Below are positions 17,602 through 27,602 of a DNA stretch of 36,295 nt, one piece after another. Both the position numbers and the translations under genes were made by a program. The DNA comes from Betaproteobacteria bacterium. GTDB lineage: Bacteria; Pseudomonadota; Gammaproteobacteria; Burkholderiales; Casimicrobiaceae. Within the stretch, counting starts at the first letter, position 1, and every line of letters begins with the position of its first letter. The stretch is taken from positions 1 through 36,295 of the forward strand of contig VBCG01000154.1 in the NCBI GenBank assembly GCA_005881895.1. Reading direction: 5' to 3'. Below the pieces are notes generated by a model. It was not told the DNA's origin. It did not search any database and was given only the letters and a program-made list of their open reading frames with translations.

Positions 17602-17632
17602 CGATTATCGAATAATTGTGCGATAATCGAAC
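17602..17632. promoter_or_regulatory. PcaR-like operator between pcaR and the catabolic operon
   Basis: The minus strand 17632-17617 reads GTTCGATTATCGCACA, one base from my recollection of the P. putida PcaR box GTTCGATAATCGCAC. A perfect 9-bp inverted repeat, CGATTATCG (17602-17610) and CGATAATCG (17621-17629), embeds the site. It is about 80 bases before the pcaR start codon, so it could serve both autoregulation and activation of the divergent operon. Confidence 0.7.
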
Positions 17633-17709
17633 GAACCGCCTCTCGCGATCGCCGGTGCCCGCAATTATCTGCCCTACATTACGGGGACGTATTCGAAAGC
17701 GCTCATCCG

Positions 17710-18588
17710 ATGCCACCCAAACGCCCGCCGGCCGAGCCTCCCCTCAAGAATGGCTTTTCCGGCTCTCGCAATCGCACGGCAGCCAAACTCGCGGCCACGA
17801 CCGTCGCCGACGAGATTCAGGCGCTTTCGGGCGATCCAAATTTCATGACGTCGCTCGCTCGAGGATTGGCGGTCATCCGCGGCTTTTCACAGCAGCGACG
17901 CAAGATGTCGATCGCCCAGTTGAGCTTGCGCACCGGCATACCGCGCGCGGCGGTAAGACGATGTCTGTACACGCTCGCAAAGCTTGGCTACGTCGGAGCG
18001 GAGGATGGCGGAACATTCGCGCTCCGGCCGCAGATCCTGTCGCTCGGACACGCGTACCTGTCGTCGGTCCCGCTGGTCATGGCCGCCCAGCCGGTTCTCG
18101 ACCAAGTCAGCGCATCGACACACGAATCCTGCTCGCTCGCGATCATGGACGGTGATGAAATCCTGTACGTGGCGCGATCGTCATCGAGCAAGCGAATCAT
18201 GTCGATCGACCTCGGCGTCGGCAGCCGATTGGCGGCGCATTGCACATCGATGGGACGCGTGCTGCTTGCCAATCTCCCCGCAGACGAGCTTGGCGCCTAC
18301 GTGCGTCGCGTCAAGCTTGCGCCGTACACGAATCGCACGATCGTATCAAAGGAGAAGCTCGCCGAGACGCTGGCCGGCGTGCGCGATGCGGGCTACGCCA
18401 TCGTCGATCAAGAGCTCGAGATCGGTTTGCGCTCGATCGCGGTCCCGGTGAAGGACTACCGGGCGCGTGTCGCGGCGGCGATCAACATCAGCGTGCAGGC
18501 GCCTCGCGTGTCGATCGCGGAAATGGAGAAGTCATTCCTGCCGCCGCTCCGCCAGGCTGCGGAGGAGCTGGGGATGTTAAGCGGTTGA
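17710..18588 (+). CDS. pcaR: IclR-family regulator, PcaR/PcaU type
   Basis: This 292-residue protein is an IclR-family transcription factor. A winged helix at about residues 45-105 begins with NFMTSLARGLAVIRGF and IAQLSLRTGIPRAAVRR, wording typical of the PcaR/PcaU/PobR/CatR subgroup. The effector-binding IclR domain follows (HTSMGRVLLANLP variant, then DQELEIGLRSIAVPV). The frame extends upstream to 17470, but the ATG at 17710 gives a normal N-terminus with about 45 extra residues. Beta-ketoadipate or protocatechuate is the likely effector by family. It is divergent from the island operon, with PcaR-like boxes between and before pcaI. Confidence 0.88.
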   Translation: MPPKRPPAEPPLKNGFSGSRNRTAAKLAATTVADEIQALSGDPNFMTSLARGLAVIRGFSQQRRKMSIAQLSLRTGIPRAAVRRCLYTLAKLGYVGAEDGGTFALRPQILSLGHAYLSSVPLVMAAQPVLDQVSASTHESCSLAIMDGDEILYVARSSSSKRIMSIDLGVGSRLAAHCTSMGRVLLANLPADELGAYVRRVKLAPYTNRTIVSKEKLAETLAGVRDAGYAIVDQELEIGLRSIAVPVKDYRARVAAAINISVQAPRVSIAEMEKSFLPPLRQAAEELGMLSG

Positions 18589-18817
18589 GCGCTTGCCGCG
18601 CGCGTCGAAACGCAAACGCGCCGAGCGCGCCACCGCCGATGATGATCACGAATGCAGACGCGGGTGCAGCTGCACCATTGAACAGGTTGATGAACCCGCC
18701 CACGAGGGCGCTGGCGCCGACGAATGCGGCGCGAAGCCATGATCCGTTCGCGACCAGTAGCCATTCGGGTTTTATTCGCACAAGGACGGACTCCCTGAAT
18801 GCGCGAAGAACTTCCAT
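18488..18817 (-). CDS. Possible small membrane protein of unknown function
   Basis: A minus-strand frame of 109 codons reads a basic start, then two hydrophobic stretches (about residues 28-47 and 51-68, including SAFVIIIGGGALGAFAF) and an Arg-rich, Pro-rich tail. An AGGGTGG precedes the ATG. It occupies most of the 372-base interval between pcaR and the next oxidoreductase gene. The last 100 bases run antisense into pcaR, and that part may be mere shadow. No family is recognised. It could be a chance frame. Confidence 0.35.
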   Translation of the reverse strand: MEVLRAFRESVLVRIKPEWLLVANGSWLRAAFVGASALVGGFINLFNGAAAPASAFVIIIGGGALGAFAFRRARQALNRLTSPAPPQPGGAAAGMTSPFPRSTREAPAR

Positions 18818-18890
18818 GCAGCCACCCTTGAGGATTTCACAGCGTGCAATCTAGAGTGACTGACGGGACAATGCCAATCGCGTCTTTGGA

Positions 18891-18902
18891 TGATCGCGAT
18901 CA
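18891..18902. promoter_or_regulatory. Perfect 12-bp palindrome before the Gfo/Idh operon
   Basis: TGATCGCGATCA is a perfect palindrome 58 bases before the start of the first oxidoreductase gene. It is a candidate operator, but GATC/CGCG-rich palindromes also arise by chance in such DNA. No convincing -35/-10 pair is seen nearby. Confidence 0.3.
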
Positions 18903-18960
18903 CGATTGCCGATGGGTTCGGCGGTCGTTACGATGACGCCAACGACAAAGAGGAACGGTT

Positions 18961-20016
18961 GTGGAGAGAATCAGGATTGCCGTTGCGGGCGCAGGGCTGA
19001 TCGGACTTCGCCATATCGAGGAAATCCAGAAAAGCCGCTCGTGCAAACTGTCGGCCATCGTCGATCCGGCTCCCAAGGCGGCCGATGTAGCGCGCCAAGC
19101 CGACGTACCCGTCTATCGCTCGCTCGACGAACTGTTCGCCAAGGACAAACCCGACGGCGTCGTACTCGCGACACCCAATCAGCTGCACGTGGAGCAAGCG
19201 TTGGAGTGCATACGGGCCGGCGTTCCGACATTGGTCGAGAAGCCGGTCGCACACACGTTGGCCGAAGGTATACGGCTGTGCGAAGCCGCCGAGCGCGCCC
19301 ACGTGAAGGTGCTCGTCGGCCATCATCGCCGTCACAGCCCGATTCTTCACAAGGCGTGCGAGATCGTGCGATCGGAAATGCTGGGCGAGATCGTCGGCGT
19401 CATTGGCTGCGCGCTCTTCTACAAGCCCGATCATTACTTCGATGAAGCGCCGTGGCGGCGGCAGCCCGGCGGCGGCCCGATCCTGATCAACATGATCCAC
19501 GAAGTGGGAAATCTGCGCGCGATGGTGGGCGAGATCGTCGCCGTGCAGGCGTTCGCGGCGAACGCGACGCGTGGATTTCCCGTTGAAGACACCGTGGCGA
19601 TCAATCTCAAGTTTGCGAACGGCGCACTCGGGACATTCCTGCTGTCCGACACCGCCGGCAGCGCGAAGAGCTGGGAGCAAACGTCGCAGGAAAACAAGAG
19701 CTATTCGACGTATCCCGACGAGGATTGCTACGTCATCGTCGGGACGAACGGCTCGTTGTCCGTTCCGACGATGCGGATCAAGTACTACGCCGGAAAGGAA
19801 GAACGCTCGTGGTGGAAGCCTTTCTTGACGCGCACGGAGGAATTCGAACGGATCGATCCGTTGGCTGCGCAAATCGAGCATTTCGCTGCGGTCATTCGTG
19901 GCGACGCGGAACCACTGGTGACGGCACGCGATGGCCTGCAAAATCTGCGCGTCACCGATGCCATTGCGGAGGCGGCGCGTACGGGCCAGGTCGTGAACAC
20001 AACGGAGTCGAGATGA
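18961..20016 (+). CDS. Gfo/Idh/MocA family oxidoreductase
   Basis: This 351-residue cytosolic NAD(P)-dependent dehydrogenase belongs to the family containing glucose-fructose oxidoreductase, inositol 2-dehydrogenase and rhizopine catabolism MocA. The Rossmann motif GAGLIG is at 10-15, the family motif EKP at 93-95 and the catalytic His probably 180 (NMIHEVGN). The start is GTG with GAGGAA upstream. The stop overlaps the next gene (ATGA), so it is co-translated with an AroE-like enzyme. It probably oxidises or reduces a ring or sugar hydroxyl. A quinate- or inositol-like substrate is a guess from context. Confidence 0.88.
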   Translation: MERIRIAVAGAGLIGLRHIEEIQKSRSCKLSAIVDPAPKAADVARQADVPVYRSLDELFAKDKPDGVVLATPNQLHVEQALECIRAGVPTLVEKPVAHTLAEGIRLCEAAERAHVKVLVGHHRRHSPILHKACEIVRSEMLGEIVGVIGCALFYKPDHYFDEAPWRRQPGGGPILINMIHEVGNLRAMVGEIVAVQAFAANATRGFPVEDTVAINLKFANGALGTFLLSDTAGSAKSWEQTSQENKSYSTYPDEDCYVIVGTNGSLSVPTMRIKYYAGKEERSWWKPFLTRTEEFERIDPLAAQIEHFAAVIRGDAEPLVTARDGLQNLRVTDAIAEAARTGQVVNTTESR

Positions 20017-20846
20017 TCAGCGGCAAGACGACATTGATCGCACATATCGGTTATCCGACGGAGACGTTCAAGGCGCCGCTGATCTATAACCCGTGGTTCG
20101 AGAGAGCCTGCATCGATGCCGTGGTGGTGCCGATGGGCGTCAAGGCGGACGCTTACCCGCAGGTGCTGAAGGCGCTGTTCCGGCTTACCAATATCCGCGG
20201 CGCGCTTATCACGATGCCGCACAAGGTGACCACCGTTGCGTTGCTAGACGAAGTTTCCACGACGGTAAAGGTCGCGGGATCGTGCAATGCCGTCTTGCGC
20301 CGGGAGAACGGAACGTTGCTGGGCGACATGTTCGACGGCGCTGGCTTCACGCGGGGGTTGAAGCGCAAAGGATTCCGTGTTGCCGGTGCATCATGCCTTG
20401 TCGTGGGCGCCGGGGGCGTGGGTTCGGCGATCGCCGCGTCGCTCGCCGCCGATGCTCCGGCGTCCATCACGTTGTTCGATGCGCACGCCGCGACGGCGGA
20501 GAGCCTCGCGGACCGCTTACGCCTCCACTATCCCCACGTCCGTGTCGACGTTCGCTCCAACGATCCCGCCGGTTACGACCTCGTCGTCAATGCAACGCCA
20601 CTCGGCATGAAGGCGACCGATCCGCTGCCATTCGACGTCTGGCGCTTGTCGCCCAGCACGTTCGTCGGCGAAGTCGTGATGAAGCAGGAAATCACGCCGC
20701 TGCTGCAAGCCGCGCGCGAGCGCGGATGCCGCTTCCAAATCGGCACCGACATGCTGTTCGAGCAGATTCCCGCGTATCTGGAGTTTTTCGGCTTCGGCAC
20801 AGCGACGCCCGAAGAGCTTCGCGCAGTCGCGCAAGTCGCGTACTGA
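20013..20846 (+). CDS. Divergent shikimate dehydrogenase-like protein
   Basis: This 277-residue AroE paralogue retains catalytic Lys71 (ITMPHK), Asp108 (GDMFDG) and the nucleotide-binding loop GAGGVGSA (132-139). The shikimate-carboxylate motif is different: where AroE has HSLSP this has TETFKAP (16-22), and GDNTDG is GDMFDG. The normal AroE is encoded elsewhere in the window, so this copy is free to use another substrate, for example a modified or amino-shikimate-like ring. It is coupled to the oxidoreductase gene before it and lies 10 bases from the one after it. I avoid the aroE symbol because the active site differs. Confidence 0.85.
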   Translation: MISGKTTLIAHIGYPTETFKAPLIYNPWFERACIDAVVVPMGVKADAYPQVLKALFRLTNIRGALITMPHKVTTVALLDEVSTTVKVAGSCNAVLRRENGTLLGDMFDGAGFTRGLKRKGFRVAGASCLVVGAGGVGSAIAASLAADAPASITLFDAHAATAESLADRLRLHYPHVRVDVRSNDPAGYDLVVNATPLGMKATDPLPFDVWRLSPSTFVGEVVMKQEITPLLQAARERGCRFQIGTDMLFEQIPAYLEFFGFGTATPEELRAVAQVAY

Positions 20847-21814
20847 AAGATCGACGATGAAGACCGTTCGCTGGGGCATGATCGGTTGTGGTGACGTCGC
20901 CGAGGTCAAAAGCGGACCCGGATTCTACAAAGCCGACCATTCGCAACTGGCCGCGGTCATGCGACGCAACGGCGCGCTGGCCGCCGACTTCGCACGCCGC
21001 CATGGCGTTCCCCGCTCATACGACAACGCGGATGCGATCATCGAGGCTAACGACATCGACGCGGTTTACATTGCTACGCTGACGGATTCACATCGCGAAT
21101 ACACGTTGCGGTGTGCGGCCGCCGGCAAGCCCGTTTATGTCGAAAAGCCGATGGCGATGAATCATGTCCAATGCGCGGAGATGATAGCCGCGTGCCGGTC
21201 TGCGCGCGTTCCTCTCTGGGTCGCCTACTATCGGCGCGCGCTGCCGCGTTTCCTCGCGGTGAAGGACCTCGTCGACTCCGGCGCGATCGGCGCAGTTCGG
21301 ATGGTGATCACGCGGCAGTTCCAACGTCTGCCGCCTGCCGAGCAAATGAAGACATTGCCGTGGCGTATCGATCCTGCGCTATCGGGCGGTGGTTTCTTCT
21401 TTGAGATGGTTTGCCATGCGCTCGACTTCCTCGATTTCGTTTGCGGACCGATCGAGACCGTGCGCGCCTTTGCCGGCAACCAGGCCGGCGCGTACCGCCC
21501 GGAAGATGTTGTCACGGCCAGCTACCGCTTCGCTTCAGGCGTCTACGGCAACGGCGCATGGTGCTTCGCCGCCGATTTCGACGAAGAGTACAACGAGATC
21601 ATCGGTGCGAGCGGTCGCATCCGGTTTTCGACCTATGCGCCGGTTCCGATCCGCTTGAGCCGCGGCAGCATGACGGAAGAAATTCCCATCGCGGATCCGC
21701 CGCACGTGCATCAACCGATGATCCAGAGCATCGTCGACGAATTGAACGGAAACGGCCGTTGCCCGAGCACCGGCGACAGTGGCGCGCGCACCGCGTGGGT
21801 AATGGACGAAATCC

Positions 21815-23721
<1,907 letters not shown>

Positions 23722-23772
23722 CTACGTCGGGACGGCTGTTCGTAGGGCCACGTGGTTTGCCGACGTGCGGAC

Positions 23773-23802
23773 TTGAAAATCGCCGCGGAATGGGCCTATC
23801 GT
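23773..23802 (+). promoter_or_regulatory. Possible promoter of the lipoprotein gene
   Basis: TTGAAA (23773-23778) and TATCGT (23797-23802) are 18 bases apart. The expected transcription start would fall at or next to the ATG at 23809, and there is no ribosome-binding site. The mRNA might therefore be leaderless. The -10 element overlaps the TTCGCTAACGA motif shared with the pcaR region. Confidence 0.35.
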
Positions 23803-23808
23803 TAGCGA

Positions 23809-24270
23809 ATGCAATTCCGTTTTACGATCGCGTGGCTCGCCACCGTGCTGACGGCTTGTGCAGCGGCACCGGAAAATCCGCCGCTGGCCACCACGTCGCG
23901 TAGCGATGCCGCCGGCGCAGCCGTCGCGCGGCGGCCGTTGGAAACGCCGGCGATTCCGCCAGTCGCGATCGCGCCGCCCACCTATCTGGTGCCTCAACAG
24001 CCTCCGCCGAAGATCGTCGTCCCGCCGACCACGCAGTACGTGTGCGTAATCGACACGAAGAACAAGCAGCAGCAAACCGCGATCGAGTTCGCGCCCAAGG
24101 TCGCGGCGCTGTGTCGCAAGCATCCTGAAATGGGCCCGTGCCAATACGAGCGGAACAATTGTCGTGCGAGCGGCGGTCGCGTCTTCGCCGCCGACGGCGT
24201 GGAAATCACGCTGGCAACCGAAGCAGAGTACGACAAGAAGGTGATGCGCGTGCGATTTCGCGCGAACTAG
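23809..24270 (+). CDS. Predicted lipoprotein of unknown function
   Basis: This 153-residue protein has a lipoprotein signal peptide with lipobox LTAC (Cys17). A Pro-rich linker follows (about 20-75), then a compact C-terminal part with three further cysteines (CRKH, CQYERNNC), which could form a disulfide in the periplasm. I recognise no family. It is divergent from pobA and converges with the spermidine-synthase-like gene 45 bases away. Confidence 0.7.
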   Translation: MQFRFTIAWLATVLTACAAAPENPPLATTSRSDAAGAAVARRPLETPAIPPVAIAPPTYLVPQQPPPKIVVPPTTQYVCVIDTKNKQQQTAIEFAPKVAALCRKHPEMGPCQYERNNCRASGGRVFAADGVEITLATEAEYDKKVMRVRFRAN

Positions 24271-24315
24271 CGGTAATGCAATTCGCCGAAGCGCATCACG
24301 GCGCCGCTCGGCGCA

Positions 24316-25902
24316 TCACTCGGGCTTCTGGTTGTGGCGCTTGACCGTCTTCAACATTTCGACTGGTGCAAAGTCGTCGGTCAGAATCTTTGCGTCGCTC
24401 GCGATCGTGACGTCCTTGCGCGCCTTGACGAGATCGCGCAGGTCGTACTTCATCTTGAGTCGCTCCTGCGCAGCGGCCGCCCTTCTGGCGAGATCCTGAG
24501 GCGATAACCGCGCCCCGCTGTAGCCGATCAGCACGACGTTGCCGCTCGCCTCGATCGCGTCGACCTGATCGAAGACGCTCTTCATCGTTGCATATGCGCT
24601 GTCGAAGAACATCGTCGATGGCTCGACGTTCTGCGCGACGACGCCGCCTTCATTCAAGCGCGATTTCACGAGCCGGTAGAACTCCTGCGTCGTCAGGTGG
24701 AACGGCACGAACGGACCGCGGTACGCGTCGAGCAGAATGACATCGAACTTGTCCTTCGTCTGATTCAGGAACACGCGCCCGTCTCGGTTGTGGATGTGCA
24801 ACCGATCAGTTGAATCGACACCGAAGTATTTTTTGGCAAGCGATATTACGGCGGGATCCAGCTCGGCCACGTCAGCCGTGACGCCGGGCAAGCCGGCCAC
24901 GAGGTAGCTGATCGTTCTTCCGCCGCCCAACCCGACCAGCGCAACGCGCTTAAGCGGCCCCTGCTGATAGACGAGTGACGCCGTCATGTAGCGCGTGTAC
25001 GTGACGACGAGCTCGTCGCGATGCTGCAGGTCGATGACCGATTCGGTGTAGCGGTTTTGGCGATAGCCGAAGTTGAGCGAGATCAGCGAACCCTGTTTCT
25101 CGACGAAGATGGTGTTGTATTCGGAATCCGCTTTTTCAATTTGCCCGTCGCGCAGCATCATCACCGACGGCGCCTGGGCGCGCGCGTCGTCGGGGCCGGT
25201 ACCGACGGCCAGCGCCACGCACAGCGCAATCGACGCGACGATCGGACGTTTCTTGCTGCGCGTTTGCCCATAGCTCGAGAGGCCGATCAACAGCAGGATG
25301 ACGCCCATGATCACCGACGCGCTCGCGAGAAGACCGTAAATCATCCGAACGCCAAGGCTCGGGATGAAAAAGAAGCTCGTCCCGAGCGTGCCGACAATGC
25401 TGCCAGCCGTTGCGAGGCCGGAGAGCCGACCGGAAATCGTTCCCGAGTGATCCTTGCGATCGAGTAACAACCGGACGCAGTAGGGCGAGATCGCCGCATA
25501 CAATGCCGCGGGCAGGCAGGCGAGCGCGAGCGACGCGACGAGCGCTGCGTAGCGCATGTCATCGATCGAGTCGAGAATCCTGTTGATGGCATCTTCGCCG
25601 TAGAGCGGCACGACAACCACCAACGCCGCCGCCGCGAGAAACAACGCAGCGACGATTGGAATGTCGGGCCAGCGATCCGCCGCCTTGCCGCCGAGCATAT
25701 AGCCAAGCGTCATGCCGGTCAGGAAAACCGAAATGAGCGCGCCCCACGTATAGATCGTCCCGCCGAAATAAGGAATGAAGGTCCTGCCGATCAGCATTTC
25801 CAACGCCATCGTCACGAAGCCGGAGAGAAACGCGGCGAAGTGCAGCAGAAAGGCGAGGCGGCTCGCGTGAACATTGTCGGCACTGAACCACCGCATCATC
25901 AT
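24316..25902 (-). CDS. Membrane-anchored spermidine-synthase-like protein
   Basis: This is a two-part protein of 528 residues. The first 235 residues contain seven or so hydrophobic segments of MFS-like type. The C-terminal part is an aminopropyltransferase/SAM-methyltransferase-like Rossmann fold, with GLGGGR at 324-329, acidic Glu347 (AELDP) and Asp392 (LLDAYRG). Such fusions are common and often annotated spermidine synthase, but the substrate is generally unproven. The ATG overlaps the stop of the upstream SMP-30-like gene (ATGA), so the two probably act together. Confidence 0.85.
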   Translation of the reverse strand: MMMRWFSADNVHASRLAFLLHFAAFLSGFVTMALEMLIGRTFIPYFGGTIYTWGALISVFLTGMTLGYMLGGKAADRWPDIPIVAALFLAAAALVVVVPLYGEDAINRILDSIDDMRYAALVASLALACLPAALYAAISPYCVRLLLDRKDHSGTISGRLSGLATAGSIVGTLGTSFFFIPSLGVRMIYGLLASASVIMGVILLLIGLSSYGQTRSKKRPIVASIALCVALAVGTGPDDARAQAPSVMMLRDGQIEKADSEYNTIFVEKQGSLISLNFGYRQNRYTESVIDLQHRDELVVTYTRYMTASLVYQQGPLKRVALVGLGGGRTISYLVAGLPGVTADVAELDPAVISLAKKYFGVDSTDRLHIHNRDGRVFLNQTKDKFDVILLDAYRGPFVPFHLTTQEFYRLVKSRLNEGGVVAQNVEPSTMFFDSAYATMKSVFDQVDAIEASGNVVLIGYSGARLSPQDLARRAAAAQERLKMKYDLRDLVKARKDVTIASDAKILTDDFAPVEMLKTVKRHNQKPE

Positions 25903-26846
25903 TCCTTGCCCGATGTCACTTTGAACGCTTGCACAACGCCGTCCAACTCCGGCGACGAATTGTCGCGTGTCATTGTCACGAAGATCGTTCGCTGATCACG
26001 CGCGATCGCGAGGTTGGTGACGAAGCGATATTTGAGAGGAATCTGCGTCAAGAACTTTCCGCCGCCGGAGAGGAGCAGAATGCGGCCGTTGCCATAGTCC
26101 GCGACGGCGATGTCGCCGTCCGCAAACGCCGCGATACCGTCGGGTCCGCTTTGCTCGTACGCGTCCGGCGCGGCGGGCGCGCTTTTGAAATCGAAGAAGA
26201 TCGTCGATGGGCCGAGCTTTCCTTTATCGAGCAACGGAAACGCGAGCATGCGGCGGTTCAGGTGCTCCGAGACGAGCACGCGTTTTTGGCGTTCCTGGAC
26301 GAGCACGCCGTTGCTGTAACGAATGCCGCTCGCGATGTCGCTCGCCGTTCCGGTCGCGACATCGATGAACACGACGCGGCCCTCCGCCGGCGCCTGCAGC
26401 GAAAACAAGCCGGACGAGCTCAGATACAAATTGCCGCTCGAATCGACCGATGCATCGTTGGGCCAGCTGATTCTTCTGCCCGACGTCGTCTGCTGAAACG
26501 TTTGCACCGTCTGGAAAGTGGGACTCAGCTTCGCCACATATCCCGCGAGGTGGCACAACACCCAATAGCCGCCGCCCGGAATCTGTTTGACCGATGTCGG
26601 CCCGCAGCCATCGGCCTGCCAGACGGTCTTTCGCTCGCCGCCCTTGCCAATCAGGACAATGCGATGCCGCGGCATTTCGGCCACGAGCAATCCTTCGTCG
26701 ATCAACTGCGGCCCTTCGGGATAGTACGCATTGGGATTCACGACGACGTCCGGCGTGAACTCCTTGTGCGGCGTGTCGGCGCTCGCGTCAGCGGCGCACC
26801 CCATGGCGACAACAACGATCAACGCGCGTACCACTGACGAATGCAT
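25899..26846 (-). CDS. Secreted SMP-30/NHL-type beta-propeller protein
   Basis: This 315-residue protein has a signal peptide at about 1-23, ending near ADASADT. The mature region has repeated beta-propeller-like strands of the SMP-30/gluconolactonase/NHL class (SWPNDASVDSSGNLYLSS, GPDGIAAFADGDIAVADYGN). It is probably periplasmic. Enzyme activity, perhaps a lactonase, is possible but unproven. It is translated together with the membrane spermidine-synthase-like protein. Upstream lies about 590 bases of repeat-rich non-coding DNA. Confidence 0.8.
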   Translation of the reverse strand: MHSSVVRALIVVVAMGCAADASADTPHKEFTPDVVVNPNAYYPEGPQLIDEGLLVAEMPRHRIVLIGKGGERKTVWQADGCGPTSVKQIPGGGYWVLCHLAGYVAKLSPTFQTVQTFQQTTSGRRISWPNDASVDSSGNLYLSSSGLFSLQAPAEGRVVFIDVATGTASDIASGIRYSNGVLVQERQKRVLVSEHLNRRMLAFPLLDKGKLGPSTIFFDFKSAPAAPDAYEQSGPDGIAAFADGDIAVADYGNGRILLLSGGGKFLTQIPLKYRFVTNLAIARDQRTIFVTMTRDNSSPELDGVVQAFKVTSGKE

Positions 26847-26937
26847 GCGACCTCGGCGTAATTGCTGATTGGGCCAAGTTTACACAACAACGTTCAGTCG
26901 ACTCGGCGAACGCTAGCGTCACAAAAACTGTTTATCG

Positions 26938-27122
26938 AAGGTCGCGGTCAGAGCGCGTCTCTGCGCTCGGATGTCCGCAAACGTGGTTTCCTACGGGGCG
27001 CATCCGACCAATGGGAGGATGCGCGCGAGCTGCTTCGCTCGCCAACCCAAGGCTTCGCTCGCAGCGCCACCCGTGACGGAAACCGATGACACTCGCGCTC
27101 GCCGCGCCCTGCCCGCGACCTT
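26938..27122 (+). repeat. Structured inverted-repeat element, copy A
   Basis: Outer arms of 20 bp, 26938-26957 and 27103-27122, pair at 18 of 20 positions. Inside is a hairpin GCGCATCC/GGATGCGC (26998-27005 and 27017-27024) with the 11-base loop GACCAATGGGA. Next comes a weaker GCTGC/GCAGC stem whose loop holds AACCCAAGG (27044-27052). The left and central parts match copy B at 36010-36090 closely. The element lies in the non-coding stretch 26847-27436, where I find no protein-coding gene. Confidence 0.75.
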
Positions 27123-27195
27123 GGGAAGCCTCGGTGCAGACGCGCTACGCGACTAACCTGAGAGATTGCACGCTTCGTACCGGTACCGCTTGTCG

Positions 27196-27364
27196 AAGCG
27201 GGGTGAGTCACTGCGCGAGGGGCGCCTGTGGCGCAGCCGGCGAAGCGGGCGGCGCGGCCGAGTCGGCGGCGTTGGGTCGACGCTCGCGGCCGCGCCGGGA
27301 TCTCCCGCTTTGACGACGTGGGTGCACCACGTCGAAGCCCTGAGCGCAGTGGCTCACACCGCTT
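27196..27364 (-). repeat. Structured inverted-repeat element, copy D
   Basis: This copy faces the opposite way to copy A, 73 bases away. Its outer arms (27196-27216 and 27344-27364) pair at 19 of 21 positions. Reading on the minus strand, a GACGTGG/CCACGTC hairpin (27315-27333) comes first. A perfect GGCGCGGCCG/CGGCCGCGCC stem (27251-27260 and 27287-27296) follows, with GACCCAACGCC in its loop (minus strand of 27268-27278). The order of parts is the same as in copies A and B. Confidence 0.78.
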
Positions 27365-27384
27365 GGAAACTAGCGCGAAATGCG

Positions 27385-27409
27385 AAAAGGGCACCGACCC
27401 GCGGTGCCC
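27385..27409 (-). terminator. Rho-independent terminator of the TRAP operon
   Basis: On the minus strand GGGCACC and GGTGCCC (27409-27389) form a 7-bp GC-rich stem with a 7-base loop, directly followed by TTTT. It lies about 30 bases after the stop codon of the small ORF that follows dctM, a normal place for the operon terminator. Confidence 0.75.
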
Positions 27410-27436
27410 GAGACCTCGTTCGAGAGTTTCGAAATG

Positions 27437-27595
27437 TCATGGCGCGTGATCGGCGACCACGTGGATCAAGTTCTGTCCTTGATGCACGATCGCCAGTCGC
27501 CAGGCGTCGAACGTAGCATCGCTCGGAACGAAGGGCGTTTCGAAATGCTGCATGCTCGGCGTGTGGATGTGACCTGAGGGTCGGTCGCGCGACAT
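27437..27595 (-). CDS. Small protein of unknown function at the end of the TRAP operon
   Basis: A 52-codon frame begins MSRDRPSGHIHTP at 27595, seven bases after the dctM stop codon, with AGGGTGA upstream. It ends about 30 bases before the terminator, so it is placed exactly like a last operon gene. The composition looks protein-like, with alternating hydrophobic and charged residues (FDAWRLAIVHQGQNLIHVV) and several His. No signal peptide or membrane segment is seen. I recognise no family. Confidence 0.5.
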   Translation of the reverse strand: MSRDRPSGHIHTPSMQHFETPFVPSDATFDAWRLAIVHQGQNLIHVVADHAP

Positions 27596-27602
27596 CGCGA
27601 CG

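Noticed and set aside
18928-19941. Minus-strand open frame of 337 codons
   Set aside because: Antisense to the first Gfo/Idh gene; no family features.
25929-26837. Plus-strand open frame of 302 codons
   Set aside because: Antisense to the SMP-30-like gene; Arg-rich with no motif.
26938-27364. CRISPR array
   Set aside because: Repeats are few, long, palindromic and in opposite orientation. There are no regular spacers and no cas genes.
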